Below, piece by piece: positions 9,245-17,507 of a DNA stretch of 64,000 nt. The translations under genes and the position numbers were made by a program. Positions within the stretch are counted from its first letter, which is position 1; each line of letters starts with the position of its first letter. The stretch lies in assembly GCA_000335715.1 (NCBI GenBank), contig AMYZ01000018.1:24111-88110 (forward strand). Direction: 5' to 3'. The stretch comes from a beta proteobacterium L13 (lineage in GTDB: Bacteria > Pseudomonadota > Gammaproteobacteria > Burkholderiales > Chromobacteriaceae). The notes under the pieces were generated by a model. It was given only the letters and a program-made list of their open reading frames with translations. It was not told the DNA's origin and searched no databases.

Positions 9245-10477
9245 ATGAAAAAACACCGCATAAAGAAAATCCAGCTATCCCAGCTGCGTACCGGCATGTA
9301 TATCCATGATCTGAACTGCGGCTGGACGGATCACCCGTTTCTGTCATCCCGGTTTCTGGTCGCCAGCCAGGCTCAGATAGAGCAACTGCGCGCGCATGGC
9401 ATTGTGGAGCTCTATATCGACACGCAAAAAGGCTTGTCGGTTGTTGATGCGCCTAGCCAGGCCGAGGTGGCCCGCGAGCTGGACGAGCAGATTGAGGTGA
9501 TCTTGCAGGGCAGCCTGCCGGTACAGCCGCGTACCGATCTGCACAGCGAGCTGCCGCGTGCCGCGCGCCTGCTGGACCAGGCCAACAAGATCGTGAGCCA
9601 GATGCTGCAGGATGCGCGCCTGGGCAAGCCCTTGCACCTGGCACCCTTGCAAGAGCTCATGCCCCAGCTGGCTGGCTCGGTATTGCGCAATGCCACAGCC
9701 CTGAGCGTGCTGAGCAAGATCAAGCACCGCGACGACTACACCTTTTGCCACTCGGTATCGTCCGGGGTGTTGCTGATGGCGTTCGAGTACATCCGCAAAG
9801 GCAGCTATGGCGGGCTGGAAGAGTATGGCCTGGGCGGCATGATTCACGATATTGGCAAGATGCATATCCCGCCTGAGATCCTGAACAAGCCCGGCAAGCT
9901 TACCCCGGCCGAGTTCGAGGTGATGAAGCGGCACGTCGATTACAGCGGCGACATGCTGGCCACCTGCCCGGACCTGCCGGTAGTGGCGGTAGACATTGCC
10001 ATGCAGCACCACGAGCGCTTTGACGGTACAGGCTACCCCTATGGCCTGGCCGGCACGGCCATCAGCGAAGCCGGCCGAGCGTCTGCCATTGTGGATGTCT
10101 ACGACGCACTCACTTCCGAGCGCTGCTATCACAAAGGCATGCCGGCCCCTGCCGCGCTGCGCAAGATTTACGAATGGAGCCGCCACCACTTCGACCCCGA
10201 CCTGGTGCGCTCGTTTATCAAATGTATCGGCATCTACCCGGTGGGTACGCTGGTGTCGCTGGAAAGCGGCAAGCTGGGCGTGGTGATCGACCAAAACGAA
10301 AGCGACCTCACCCGGCCGGTAGTACGGGCATTTTTCAGCAGCCGCCGCCAGTGTTACATCCCGCCGGAAGTCATCGACCTGTCGCGCTCGCTGGGTTTTG
10401 GCGGCGGGGACCGCATCCTGCGTAACGAAGATGCCAGCCAATGGGGCATGGACCCCATGCGCTTTCTGCAGATCTGA
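9245..10477 (+). CDS. HD-GYP c-di-GMP phosphodiesterase
   Basis: 410 residues: an N-terminal DUF3391-like region (about 5-130) and an HD-GYP domain with GGMIHDIGKMHIPPEILNKPG and HHERFDGTGYP, complete for metal and substrate binding. It hydrolyses c-di-GMP in the cytosol. It heads a run of four same-strand genes with gaps of 12, 14 and 9 bases, so it is probably cotranscribed with two chemoreceptors. A perfect FNR/Anr box upstream suggests induction at low oxygen. Confidence 0.93.
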   Translation: MKKHRIKKIQLSQLRTGMYIHDLNCGWTDHPFLSSRFLVASQAQIEQLRAHGIVELYIDTQKGLSVVDAPSQAEVARELDEQIEVILQGSLPVQPRTDLHSELPRAARLLDQANKIVSQMLQDARLGKPLHLAPLQELMPQLAGSVLRNATALSVLSKIKHRDDYTFCHSVSSGVLLMAFEYIRKGSYGGLEEYGLGGMIHDIGKMHIPPEILNKPGKLTPAEFEVMKRHVDYSGDMLATCPDLPVVAVDIAMQHHERFDGTGYPYGLAGTAISEAGRASAIVDVYDALTSERCYHKGMPAPAALRKIYEWSRHHFDPDLVRSFIKCIGIYPVGTLVSLESGKLGVVIDQNESDLTRPVVRAFFSSRRQCYIPPEVIDLSRSLGFGGGDRILRNEDASQWGMDPMRFLQI

Positions 10478-10489
10478 GGGGAGCTTGCC

Positions 10490-12118
10490 ATGAAAATAAA
10501 CCTGCCCGTTACCACCACCGAACGCTTTGTCGACCCGGACAGCCCTATTGTCAGTAAAACCGACCGCAAGGGCATGATCACCTATGTCAACCGGGCATTT
10601 ATCGAAGTAAGCGGCTTCTCCGAAGAAGAGCTACTGGGTAAAAACCACAATATCGTGCGCCACCCCGATATGCCACCCGAAGGCTTTGCCGACTTGTGGG
10701 TATGCATTAAAGCAGGCATCCCCTGGCGTGGCCTGGTAAAGAACCGCTGCAAGAATGGTGACTTCTATTGGGTAGAGGCCTATGTCACCCCCATCACCGA
10801 AAACGGCGAAATCGTGGGCTATATGTCGGTGCGCTCCAAGCCCAGTGCCGAGGAAGTGGCGCAGATAGAAGCGGTATACAAGCAAATACGCAATAAAGAG
10901 TTTGTGCTGCCTTCGTCGCTGCAGCGCATGCAAAGCTACAAAGACCCGCTGCGCCTGGGCGCGGTCGGCATGGGTATCGGCCTGCTCTGCGCCACAGCCC
11001 TGAGCTGGTCACCACTGGACGTACTGTGGCACCGCGGGGTGGCTGGCACACTGGCTGTTACGCTGGCGGCCGCCAGCGGGCTGCTGGCCATGCGCTACTT
11101 CATGACCAGCCTGAACCGTATCGCCTCCGGCATGCGCTACATCAGCGAGGGCCAGCTTAGCCACAACCTGCCGGTAAAAACCGGCGGCATCCTGGGGCGG
11201 CTGGAAGCCGGGCTGGAATCGCTGCGCATTTACCAGCGCTCCATTGTGGCCGATGTCATTACCGCCAGCGTGCGCACCCACCAGCACTCGCAGGTACTGC
11301 AAACCGAGGTAGAGGCGCTGTCACACCGCACCAGCGAGCAGGTGCAAAGGCTGGAGCTGGTCAGCCGCAATATCGATGGCATGTCCGAATCGGTAGCCGA
11401 GGTCGCCCGTCTGGCCCAGACCGGCCTGGAAGACGCACAAGCAACCCAAGTGGTGGCTACGCAAGGTGGTGAAGCCATGCAGCAGGCCTCGCACGCCGCC
11501 GACCGTGCGGTAGCCGTGGTGAACGACACCACCGAGTCCATCCAGCAGCTGTTCAATGCCATGGACCGTATCCGCAGCATCACCGGCCAGATTCACGAGA
11601 TATCCGACCAGACCAATCTGCTGGCGCTGAATGCCGCCATCGAAGCCGCCCGTGCCGGCGAAGCAGGCCGTGGTTTTGCCGTGGTGGCCGACGAGGTGCG
11701 CCTGCTGGCCAACCGTGCCGATAGCGCCACCCAGGCCATCAACACCATTTTGTCGGATATCGAGGCCATTACCGGCCAGGCCTTCCGCAGCATGCAAGGC
11801 ATGGCCAGCGAAGTAGGGCAGGTAAACCAGCGCACCCAGTCGTCCAGCGCCCACCTGCAGCAGCTCACGCTGACCGCAGCCCGAGCCCGGCAGCAGGCGC
11901 AGATCATTTGCGAGCAAATGCAGCAAAAAGCCCGCGCCCTGCAAGAGTCGGTAGACGCGCTGGGCGAGGTAAACGTGATGGCCGAAAGCAACCTGGCCTC
12001 CAGCCGGGCTGTGCGTGAGCGCACGGCCGACGTTGAAACTTCTGCTTCTGACCTGAACAAGATGACCCGCGATTTTCACAAGTGGACTAACCGCCGCAAA
12101 CCTGTGGCCCAACTCTGA
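10490..12118 (+). CDS. PAS-domain methyl-accepting chemotaxis protein, Aer-like
   Basis: 542 residues. An N-terminal PAS domain (about 20-125) has Aer-type features ([43 protein letters not shown]); then come a paired membrane segment (about 160-200), a HAMP-like region, and an MCP signalling domain with the hairpin [20 protein letters not shown]. Aer proteins bind FAD and sense redox or oxygen; flavin binding here is inferred from the PAS pattern. The signal goes to CheA/CheW at the inner membrane. Confidence 0.92.
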   Translation: MKINLPVTTTERFVDPDSPIVSKTDRKGMITYVNRAFIEVSGFSEEELLGKNHNIVRHPDMPPEGFADLWVCIKAGIPWRGLVKNRCKNGDFYWVEAYVTPITENGEIVGYMSVRSKPSAEEVAQIEAVYKQIRNKEFVLPSSLQRMQSYKDPLRLGAVGMGIGLLCATALSWSPLDVLWHRGVAGTLAVTLAAASGLLAMRYFMTSLNRIASGMRYISEGQLSHNLPVKTGGILGRLEAGLESLRIYQRSIVADVITASVRTHQHSQVLQTEVEALSHRTSEQVQRLELVSRNIDGMSESVAEVARLAQTGLEDAQATQVVATQGGEAMQQASHAADRAVAVVNDTTESIQQLFNAMDRIRSITGQIHEISDQTNLLALNAAIEAARAGEAGRGFAVVADEVRLLANRADSATQAINTILSDIEAITGQAFRSMQGMASEVGQVNQRTQSSSAHLQQLTLTAARARQQAQIICEQMQQKARALQESVDALGEVNVMAESNLASSRAVRERTADVETSASDLNKMTRDFHKWTNRRKPVAQL

Positions 12119-12132
12119 CCCTGACTGACACC

Positions 12133-13746
12133 ATGACTATCAAGACCAAACTATTGATTTTTACCCTGATCGCCTTGGCGGCAGCTTTGCTCCCCAGCTT
12201 TATCGGCTTGCAGGCCCTGCAGGCTACAGAGCAGAAGCTAGTCGATGTCAACGAGCGGCTGATTCCCCGGCTGGACGATGTGGCCAATATTCGTAGCACT
12301 TTCAAAGACCTGCGCATCGAAAACATCTACCTAGTGTACGAAAATGCGGCCGACTTCCGCAAGGGGGCCAGCCAGCGCCGCGAGCAGGCCATCAGCAAGC
12401 TGGAAGGCTATCTGGCCAAGTACAAGGCGGGGGCGGGCAACGACAACGAGCTGCAAATGCATAGCCGTTTCATGGCACAGCTGGCGGACTATAACAGCCG
12501 CTTTGACGGCCTGATGTCGCTGCGGGCACAGCAAGCCAGCAGTGACGCCATGACATCTGCCGTGGATGGCTGGCGCGCGGTGGGGGTGCAGTTGGGTAAC
12601 TCGGTGAGTGCATTGACTAGCGCCATTACCGACGATGCTCACAAAACCCGTGAGGCGGCCGAGGCCGATGTAGCGCAGGCCAAGGTGGTATTCGGCATTA
12701 CGCTGGGTGTGTCGGTGCTGCTGCTGGCAGGCTTTAGCACGGCCATCGTGGTGAGTATCAACCGCCCGGTAAGCAACGCCGTGCAGGCTGTGCAGCACAT
12801 TGCCCAGCAGCAAGACTTGTCACGCCAGGTCGAGGTAAAGAACCGTGACGAAATCGGTGGCCTGCTGGGGGCATTCAACCAGCTGCTTGGCAAAATGCGT
12901 GAATCCATCCAGCAGCTGGGTGGCCATGCCCAGGCGGTGACTACCGCGGCAGAAGACCTGAGCGTCGCGTCGGACCAGGTAAAGCAAGGTGCGCACCACG
13001 CCAGTATTTCTGCATCGGAAATGGCGGCGGCCATCGAGCAGGTAACCGTCAGCATCAACCATATTGCCGAGCGCACCCGCGATGCTGACGAGCTGGCTAT
13101 CGAGTCCGGTAATCAGGTTGCCGCAGGCGAAAGCATGATTCAGGAAACCGTGGCCGAGATCGAAAGCCTTTCCAGCGCGGTAAATGAAACCGCGCGCTAC
13201 GTGGGCGAGCTGCAAACGCGTACCGAGTCGATTGGCTCAGTGGTGAACGTGATCAGCGACATTGCCGACCAGATCAACCTGCTGGCACTGAACGCCGCCA
13301 TCGAGGCCGCACGGGCGGGTGAATCTGGCCGCGGCTTTGCCGTCGTGGCCGATGAGGTACGCAAGTTGGCCGAGCGCACTACCAGCTCCACGACGCAGAT
13401 CATCACCACGGTTTCCAGTATTCGCGAAGGTTCCAGCGAAACGGTAGGGCTGATTGAAAACGTGGTGCGCCGTGTAGAGCAGGGCGTGGCCAAGGTACGT
13501 GCTACCGGCGACACCATCGGTAACATCCGCCAGCTATCCAGGCAAGTAGAGCAGCAGGTCAGCGATATTGCCAACGCCATCCAGGAGCAAAGCAATGCCA
13601 GCGGCCTGATTGCCAAACAGGTAGAGAACATTGCGCAAATCGCCGAGGAAAGCAGCGTGGCCGCGGAAAGTACCGCGCAGAATGCCCAGCGTTTGCATGG
13701 TTTGGCGCAAGACATGCGCCGTGATGTGGCTTGTTACCGGACTTGA
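12133..13746 (+). CDS. Methyl-accepting chemotaxis protein, four-helix sensor type
   Basis: 537 residues: membrane helix 8-28, a periplasmic mostly helical sensor to about 188 (four-helix-bundle MCP style), a second helix (about 192-214), HAMP (about 215-270) and a signalling domain with [21 protein letters not shown]. The ligand is unknown. The gene follows the PAS-MCP by 14 bases, so the two receptors probably share a transcript and may signal in mixed arrays. Confidence 0.93.
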   Translation: MTIKTKLLIFTLIALAAALLPSFIGLQALQATEQKLVDVNERLIPRLDDVANIRSTFKDLRIENIYLVYENAADFRKGASQRREQAISKLEGYLAKYKAGAGNDNELQMHSRFMAQLADYNSRFDGLMSLRAQQASSDAMTSAVDGWRAVGVQLGNSVSALTSAITDDAHKTREAAEADVAQAKVVFGITLGVSVLLLAGFSTAIVVSINRPVSNAVQAVQHIAQQQDLSRQVEVKNRDEIGGLLGAFNQLLGKMRESIQQLGGHAQAVTTAAEDLSVASDQVKQGAHHASISASEMAAAIEQVTVSINHIAERTRDADELAIESGNQVAAGESMIQETVAEIESLSSAVNETARYVGELQTRTESIGSVVNVISDIADQINLLALNAAIEAARAGESGRGFAVVADEVRKLAERTTSSTTQIITTVSSIREGSSETVGLIENVVRRVEQGVAKVRATGDTIGNIRQLSRQVEQQVSDIANAIQEQSNASGLIAKQVENIAQIAEESSVAAESTAQNAQRLHGLAQDMRRDVACYRT

Positions 13747-13755
13747 GGAGGCGTC

Positions 13756-13980
13756 ATGTGTTACCCGGATAAAAAGCGTGTAGACGTACTGAACGAGTAC
13801 AAAACCGTCCGTAATGTTTCTGTGTTGTGCAGTAAACACGGTATTGCACGCGGTACATTCTATAAATGGCTGAATGAGAGCAAAACCGAGCGGCCCGAGC
13901 CACGCCGCAAACTGCAGCACACACCGGCGCACCTCATCGCCATCGATGCCCTGCTGCGCCAGCGCTGGAGCCGCAGCTAG
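13756..13980 (+). CDS. Small helix-turn-helix protein
   Basis: 74 residues. Residues 8-45 read as a homeodomain-like or transposase-type helix-turn-helix (VLNEYKTVRNVSVLCSKHGI then ARGTFYKWLNE). A strong GAGGAGG ribosome site precedes the ATG and the gap to the MCP stop is nine bases, so it is probably the last gene of the HD-GYP/MCP run. No second transposase frame follows, so it is either a domesticated transposase-derived DNA binder or a local regulator. I do not recognise a named family. Confidence 0.6.
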   Translation: MCYPDKKRVDVLNEYKTVRNVSVLCSKHGIARGTFYKWLNESKTERPEPRRKLQHTPAHLIAIDALLRQRWSRS

Positions 13981-14030
13981 GGCAGGTTGGCCGCACTTGC
14001 CCGGCTGGTGTCGTGCGTAAACCTGCACTT

Positions 14031-14060
14031 GTATAAAAAAGCCCGGCATGGTGCCGGGCT
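14031..14060 (-). terminator. Rho-independent terminator of the DMT transporter gene
   Basis: Stem AGCCCGGCA / TGCCGGGCT with a three-base loop (14040-14060). Read on the minus strand it is followed by six T. It lies just past the stop of the minus-strand transporter. Confidence 0.88.
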
Positions 14061-14075
14061 GCAGGGTTGGCCGCG

Positions 14076-14942
14076 TTACTGCGCGCTGGCCAGCCGCGCT
14101 CGGCCCCAGCGGTTGATCCACAGCGACGCCATGATCACCGCGCCGCCCAGCGCCAGGCGGGGCAGGTCGGCGTCGCGGTTCCAGATCAGCACGTTTACCA
14201 GCAGGCCGGCCGGCACGTGCAGCTCGTTCATGATGGCCAGCGTGCCGGCGCTCACCTGCGTGCTGCCTTTTACCCACCAGTACATGCCCAGCGCGGTGGC
14301 AAACACCCCCATGTAAACCAGCACCCCCCACTGCAGCGCCGTGTGCGGCAGGCGCTGCATATCGCCAAACAGCAGGAAAGACGGCAGCGCCAGCAGCAGC
14401 GCACCCAGAAAGAAATGGCCAAAGTAGCGGTGCAGCGGCTGGCTTACCGGGTACTGCTGCAACAAGCGGCGGCACAGCACCTGGCCAGCGGCAAAGGTAA
14501 AGTTGGCCAGCTGCAGCAGCAAGAAGCCGGTCAGGTATTCGCCAGTAAGCGGCTGAAAGCGGATGATCACCCCGCCACCCACCGCCACGGCAGCCGCCAG
14601 CAGCGCCCAGGGGTTAAAGCGGCGCGCCAGCGCATCGTCAAACAGCGTGACATACAGCGGCGTCAGCACGGTAAACAGCAGCACCTCCGGCACGGTCAGC
14701 ACATGAAAGCTGCGGTACAGGCACAGGTAGGTCACGCCAAACTGCAGCGCCCCGGCCAGCCAGAAGCCGCCCAGCAGGCGGGTAGGCAGGCCGCGCCACA
14801 CGGTAAACGGTAAAAACAGCGCGGCAGCAATCAGCACGCGCAGCAGCACGGCAAAATCACTGTCCACCTGCCCGGCCAGGTACTGGCCGATCAAGCTAAA
14901 AGAAAACGCCCACAGGGCGGTAACAATCAATAGATAAGGCAT
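14076..14942 (-). CDS. EamA/DMT-family transporter
   Basis: 288 residues, almost entirely hydrophobic, with about ten membrane helices in two EamA-like halves (first half ending near FQPLTGEYL, second starting LLLQLANFTFAAGQVLCRR). It is probably an inner-membrane metabolite or amino-acid exporter; the substrate cannot be read from sequence. The ATG at 14942 gives MPYLLIVTALWAF, a good first helix; a TTG at 14957 would add five residues. Neither has a strong ribosome site. Confidence 0.85.
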   Translation of the reverse strand: MPYLLIVTALWAFSFSLIGQYLAGQVDSDFAVLLRVLIAAALFLPFTVWRGLPTRLLGGFWLAGALQFGVTYLCLYRSFHVLTVPEVLLFTVLTPLYVTLFDDALARRFNPWALLAAAVAVGGGVIIRFQPLTGEYLTGFLLLQLANFTFAAGQVLCRRLLQQYPVSQPLHRYFGHFFLGALLLALPSFLLFGDMQRLPHTALQWGVLVYMGVFATALGMYWWVKGSTQVSAGTLAIMNELHVPAGLLVNVLIWNRDADLPRLALGGAVIMASLWINRWGRARLASAQ

Positions 14943-15117
14943 GGCAACTCGCAACAAGAGCGGAGGGTGGATGATAGGCCGCTGCCGCGCAGCAGGCTAG
15001 TGCCATGCGGCCAACATGGTACGCGCACGCCGCACGCCGCACGCCGCACGCGGTACGGCAGCGCATGCAGCACAAAACCCCTGGCTGCTGGCAAGGTAGC
15101 GGCCTGAGCCTTGCTGT

Positions 15118-15157
15118 TAATAAAACAAGCCCTGCTTGCAGGGCAAACAGGGCTTGT
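15118..15157 (-). terminator. Terminator downstream of slyD
   Basis: The 10-bp perfect stem ACAAGCCCTG / CAGGGCTTGT encloses a 13-base loop. On the minus strand it is followed by TTTTATT, about 60 bases after the slyD stop. Confidence 0.8.
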
Positions 15158-15212
15158 TATCCACGCAGCCTTCCACCCTGGGAGGGTGGTGTGCGTACCG
15201 GCCAGCGGGCGA

Positions 15213-15689
15213 TTAGTGCTGGTGGCCGTGTTCGCCGTGTACGTGCTGGTGGGCAATCTCTTCGGCCGTAGCCGCGCGCACGTCTACCACCTTGATGGCA
15301 AAGCGCAGGGTTTTGCCGCACAGCGGGTGGTTACCGTCCAGCAGCACGGTAGGGCCTTTGATCTTGGTCACAAAATAGTAACGCGGCTCGCCATCCGGGC
15401 CGGTGCGCTGAATCTGGCCGCCTACCTTCACGCCGGGCGGGAAATCCACCTTGGCCATGGTGGTGACCAGCGCTTCGTCACGCTCGCCAAACGCGTCGGC
15501 AGGGCTCAGCTCCAGCGTGGTCTGGTAGCCGGCTTCCTGGCCTTCCAGCGCTTCTTCCAGCTTGGCAAACAGGTTGTCGTAATCGCCGTGCAGGTAAGAA
15601 ACCGGCTTCTTGCCGTCGTCGTAGATATTGCCCTGGCTGTCGGTAACTTTCATGCGCAGGGTAACGGCGGTGTCTTTTGTAATGTTCAT
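15213..15689 (-). CDS. slyD: FKBP-type peptidyl-prolyl isomerase, SlyD-like
   Basis: 158 residues with an FKBP domain interrupted by an insert-in-flap domain (about 70-125), as in SlyD, and a histidine-rich tail (HQHVHGEHGHQH) that would bind nickel. Conserved stretches include YLHGDYDNLFAKLEEALEGQ and NHPLCGKTLRFAIKV. It acts in the cytosol as a prolyl isomerase and chaperone; in E. coli it supplies nickel to hydrogenase. It has its own terminator. Confidence 0.92.
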   Translation of the reverse strand: MNITKDTAVTLRMKVTDSQGNIYDDGKKPVSYLHGDYDNLFAKLEEALEGQEAGYQTTLELSPADAFGERDEALVTTMAKVDFPPGVKVGGQIQRTGPDGEPRYYFVTKIKGPTVLLDGNHPLCGKTLRFAIKVVDVRAATAEEIAHQHVHGEHGHQH

Positions 15690-15793
15690 GGCAGGTGAGG
15701 GCAGAAAAAAATGAGGGTGGAAGGGTGGCAGCTAGCGGTGGGCGTGTCAACTGCGGCTTGGGTGGCGGGCGGCTGGTATCAGGCCGCAGAAAG

Positions 15794-15830
15794 GTTGGCC
15801 GCATGCTAGGGAGAGTGCAATGCGGCCAAC
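15794..15830. repeat. Inverted pair of the GTTGGCCGC word
   Basis: GTTGGCCGCAT (15794-15804) and ATGCGGCCAAC (15820-15830) form a perfect 11-bp inverted repeat with a 15-base loop, in the gap between slyD and the truncated gene at 15925. It is one of several intergenic occurrences of this word in the chromosomal part. Confidence 0.7.
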
Positions 15831-15924
15831 TTCTTAATGTCAGTATTTATTTGTCTTGCATCATGGCGTGCCAGGTTGATATGGTTTGCAATCATGACAA
15901 ATTCAATAGCAAATCATAGGAAGC

Positions 15925-16128
15925 ATGCCGTTGACTAACAGCTACGCACGCTGCGCCGCCTTGGCTTACCAGCTATGCACCCGCCAGCCGCTGCCCCCTG
16001 CCCAAGCATGGCAGCAAGCCGCAGCCTCGGTTTTCCCGCATAGCGAGTCCGCCCGTACCAAAGGTTGCCCCAAGAAGATGTGTGGCAGGAGTCTAAGAAT
16101 GAAAATGAAACTCTTTGAATATTATTGA
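15925..16128 (+). pseudogene. C-terminally truncated DUF6979-like protein
   Basis: 67 codons. Residues 1-51 (SYARCAALAYQLCTRQPLPP, then AWQQAAASVFPHSES and KGCPKK) resemble the start of short DUF6979-type proteins, which normally continue with a conserved block after KGCPK. Here that block is replaced by MCGRSLRMKMKLFEYY and a stop. The break falls where GC-rich chromosome gives way to AT-rich DNA, so I read it as a host gene cut by the island. The family call is from memory. Confidence 0.55.
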
Positions 16129-16258
16129 CTTATGCTTGGCCGCGCCTGATATGAGTGATTATTAATGTAGGGAAAGTTTGAAATTTTACATTGATATACA
16201 CAAAGCTTGCAATTGGATATTCTGCACAGAACAACACTAATAGTAGATTGAGTAAAAT

Positions 16259-16507
16259 ATGCTTAATGAATTGTTTGGGGCGCTGCTTAGAAGAATGCGA
16301 AAGGAGGCCGGGCTGTCACAAGAGAAGTTGGCGTTCCACGCGGATTTGGATAGAACCTATATCTCTCTTCTTGAAGGAGGTAAGAGGTCCCCATCGCTAG
16401 AGACCCTTTACCTGCTGAGTCGTGGGCTGAACATGCCTGCGGATCAGTTTTTGAGAATTGTTGGAGAGGAAATCTTAAAAAACGAAAGGCAAGCTACTGA
16501 TCAGTGA
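16259..16507 (+). CDS. XRE-family helix-turn-helix regulator
   Basis: 82 residues forming one Cro/CI-type HTH (GLSQEKLAFHADLDRTYISL then LEGGKRSPSLETLYLLSRGL). It is probably a small repressor in the nucleoid. It lies at the extreme left of the island, on the cargo side of the first tniQ, and may control genes lost or not recognised here. The start ATG follows an AT-rich stretch with no strong ribosome site. Confidence 0.8.
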   Translation: MLNELFGALLRRMRKEAGLSQEKLAFHADLDRTYISLLEGGKRSPSLETLYLLSRGLNMPADQFLRIVGEEILKNERQATDQ

Positions 16508-16720
16508 GTTGGAGCGTTGACCTGGTTGGAGTACACTTGTCTACGTTTCGATGGTGTTCGAGAGGCTGTAACTTCGTAGGAAACAGAAATATCTGTCAAG
16601 TCGAAGATCATCGCTGTGAGGTTGAATGGCTTTTCAGGGGAGATTCTGTTAAAAAGCTCATTTCACTTCAGAAGAACACTAAAATCGCAACTATTCCCCA
16701 TCCGGCTGGGCTGAGTTTGC
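16508..16720. other. Gap with no convincing gene
   Basis: An open frame runs from 16504 to 16953 on the plus strand, but its translation is cysteine- and tryptophan-rich with no recognisable domain. I treat the segment as decayed DNA. Confidence 0.4.
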
Positions 16721-17029
16721 TTAGAGCCTACTCAGTATCAGCCAAAATGGACTATTTTGTCGCAGTCGTACTCCTTTGGGTGTGTCATCACACAGCACGA
16801 CCAATAATTCTGGTAGTGGACCGGAAAGTAGTTGCGACCACTCTCTTATGTAATCAACTGAGCATAACCTGCGCCTTTGCCAGCGCCGCACCTCTCGCCA
16901 AGCACGAGACAGTGCTACACGCTGGGTATGTTTTCCCAATAGCAGGCCTATGACCTGCCGGTGTTTTTCCATGCGGACCAGATCGAGTGCCCGCTGTTGG
17001 GTGCGTGCTGATTGTTTTCGTTCATTCAT
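16721..17029 (-). CDS. Hypothetical protein, possibly C-terminally truncated
   Basis: 102 residues, basic and arginine-rich, with AWREVRRWQRRRLCSVDYIR then EWSQLLSGPLPELLVVL and RLRQNSPF. The codon pattern and composition look coding, unlike the overlapping plus-strand frame. I do not recognise the family. The reading stops soon after RQNSPFWLILSRL and may have lost its C-terminus. It lies between the IS3 remnant and the XRE gene, on the cargo side of the first tniQ. Confidence 0.45.
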   Translation of the reverse strand: MNERKQSARTQQRALDLVRMEKHRQVIGLLLGKHTQRVALSRAWREVRRWQRRRLCSVDYIREWSQLLSGPLPELLVVLCDDTPKGVRLRQNSPFWLILSRL

Positions 17030-17239
17030 AACACCGGCTATCCTACAATTTGCCTTTTACTTTGATCACCATCCATGACTTGGTTTCGCAAGTTTGGTAG
17101 TTATGGGGGAGGTTGATCATTAGTAGCAGGCTTCACGTTAGAATTCAGACCGCGCGACTTTCCGTGAAGTCCCGCCAGCCTCAGTAGCACTACGCTCATG
17201 CGCCCAATTTAACATGGCCCGGGGGCTGTAACTCTTGCT

Positions 17240-17470
17240 GTTGTTGCTCCTGATCGCTTTGGACAAGCCCTATTTTGTCACCCGAGTGTTCTCGGTTTCC
17301 TGCTCTTTGATGTGTCCGACCTCCGAGCATTCATCCCGTCAAACTTGCAGCGCCAGCGATAGTAGCTGTCTTCCGAGAAGACCTGATTGCGTCACATCGA
17401 CTGTAGGCATACCGGCTTCTGCTTCGTGCAGGTGGCCAATGATATGTTCTTCGCTGTATCCATCTTTCAT
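17240..17470 (-). pseudogene. Degenerate IS3-family orfA remnant
   Basis: On the minus strand from the ATG at 17468-17470, the translation begins MKDGYSEEHIIGHLHEAEAG, matching the start of IS3-family OrfA. After MPTVDVTQSG the match continues in another frame as FSEDSYYRWRCKFDGMNARR, then is lost. A frameshift and missing partner frames make this a dead fragment. Confidence 0.75.
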
Positions 17471-17507
17471 GTCTCATCTCCTTGCCATGGCGGATTAGCC
17501 GCTAAAG

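Noticed and set aside
9344..10441. Long antisense open frame over the HD-GYP gene
   Set aside because: Long antisense frames are expected in GC-rich coding DNA; the plus strand encodes a complete HD-GYP enzyme.
16504..16953. 149-codon plus-strand frame
   Set aside because: It overlaps a better minus-strand coding frame and has no recognisable domain or ribosome site.
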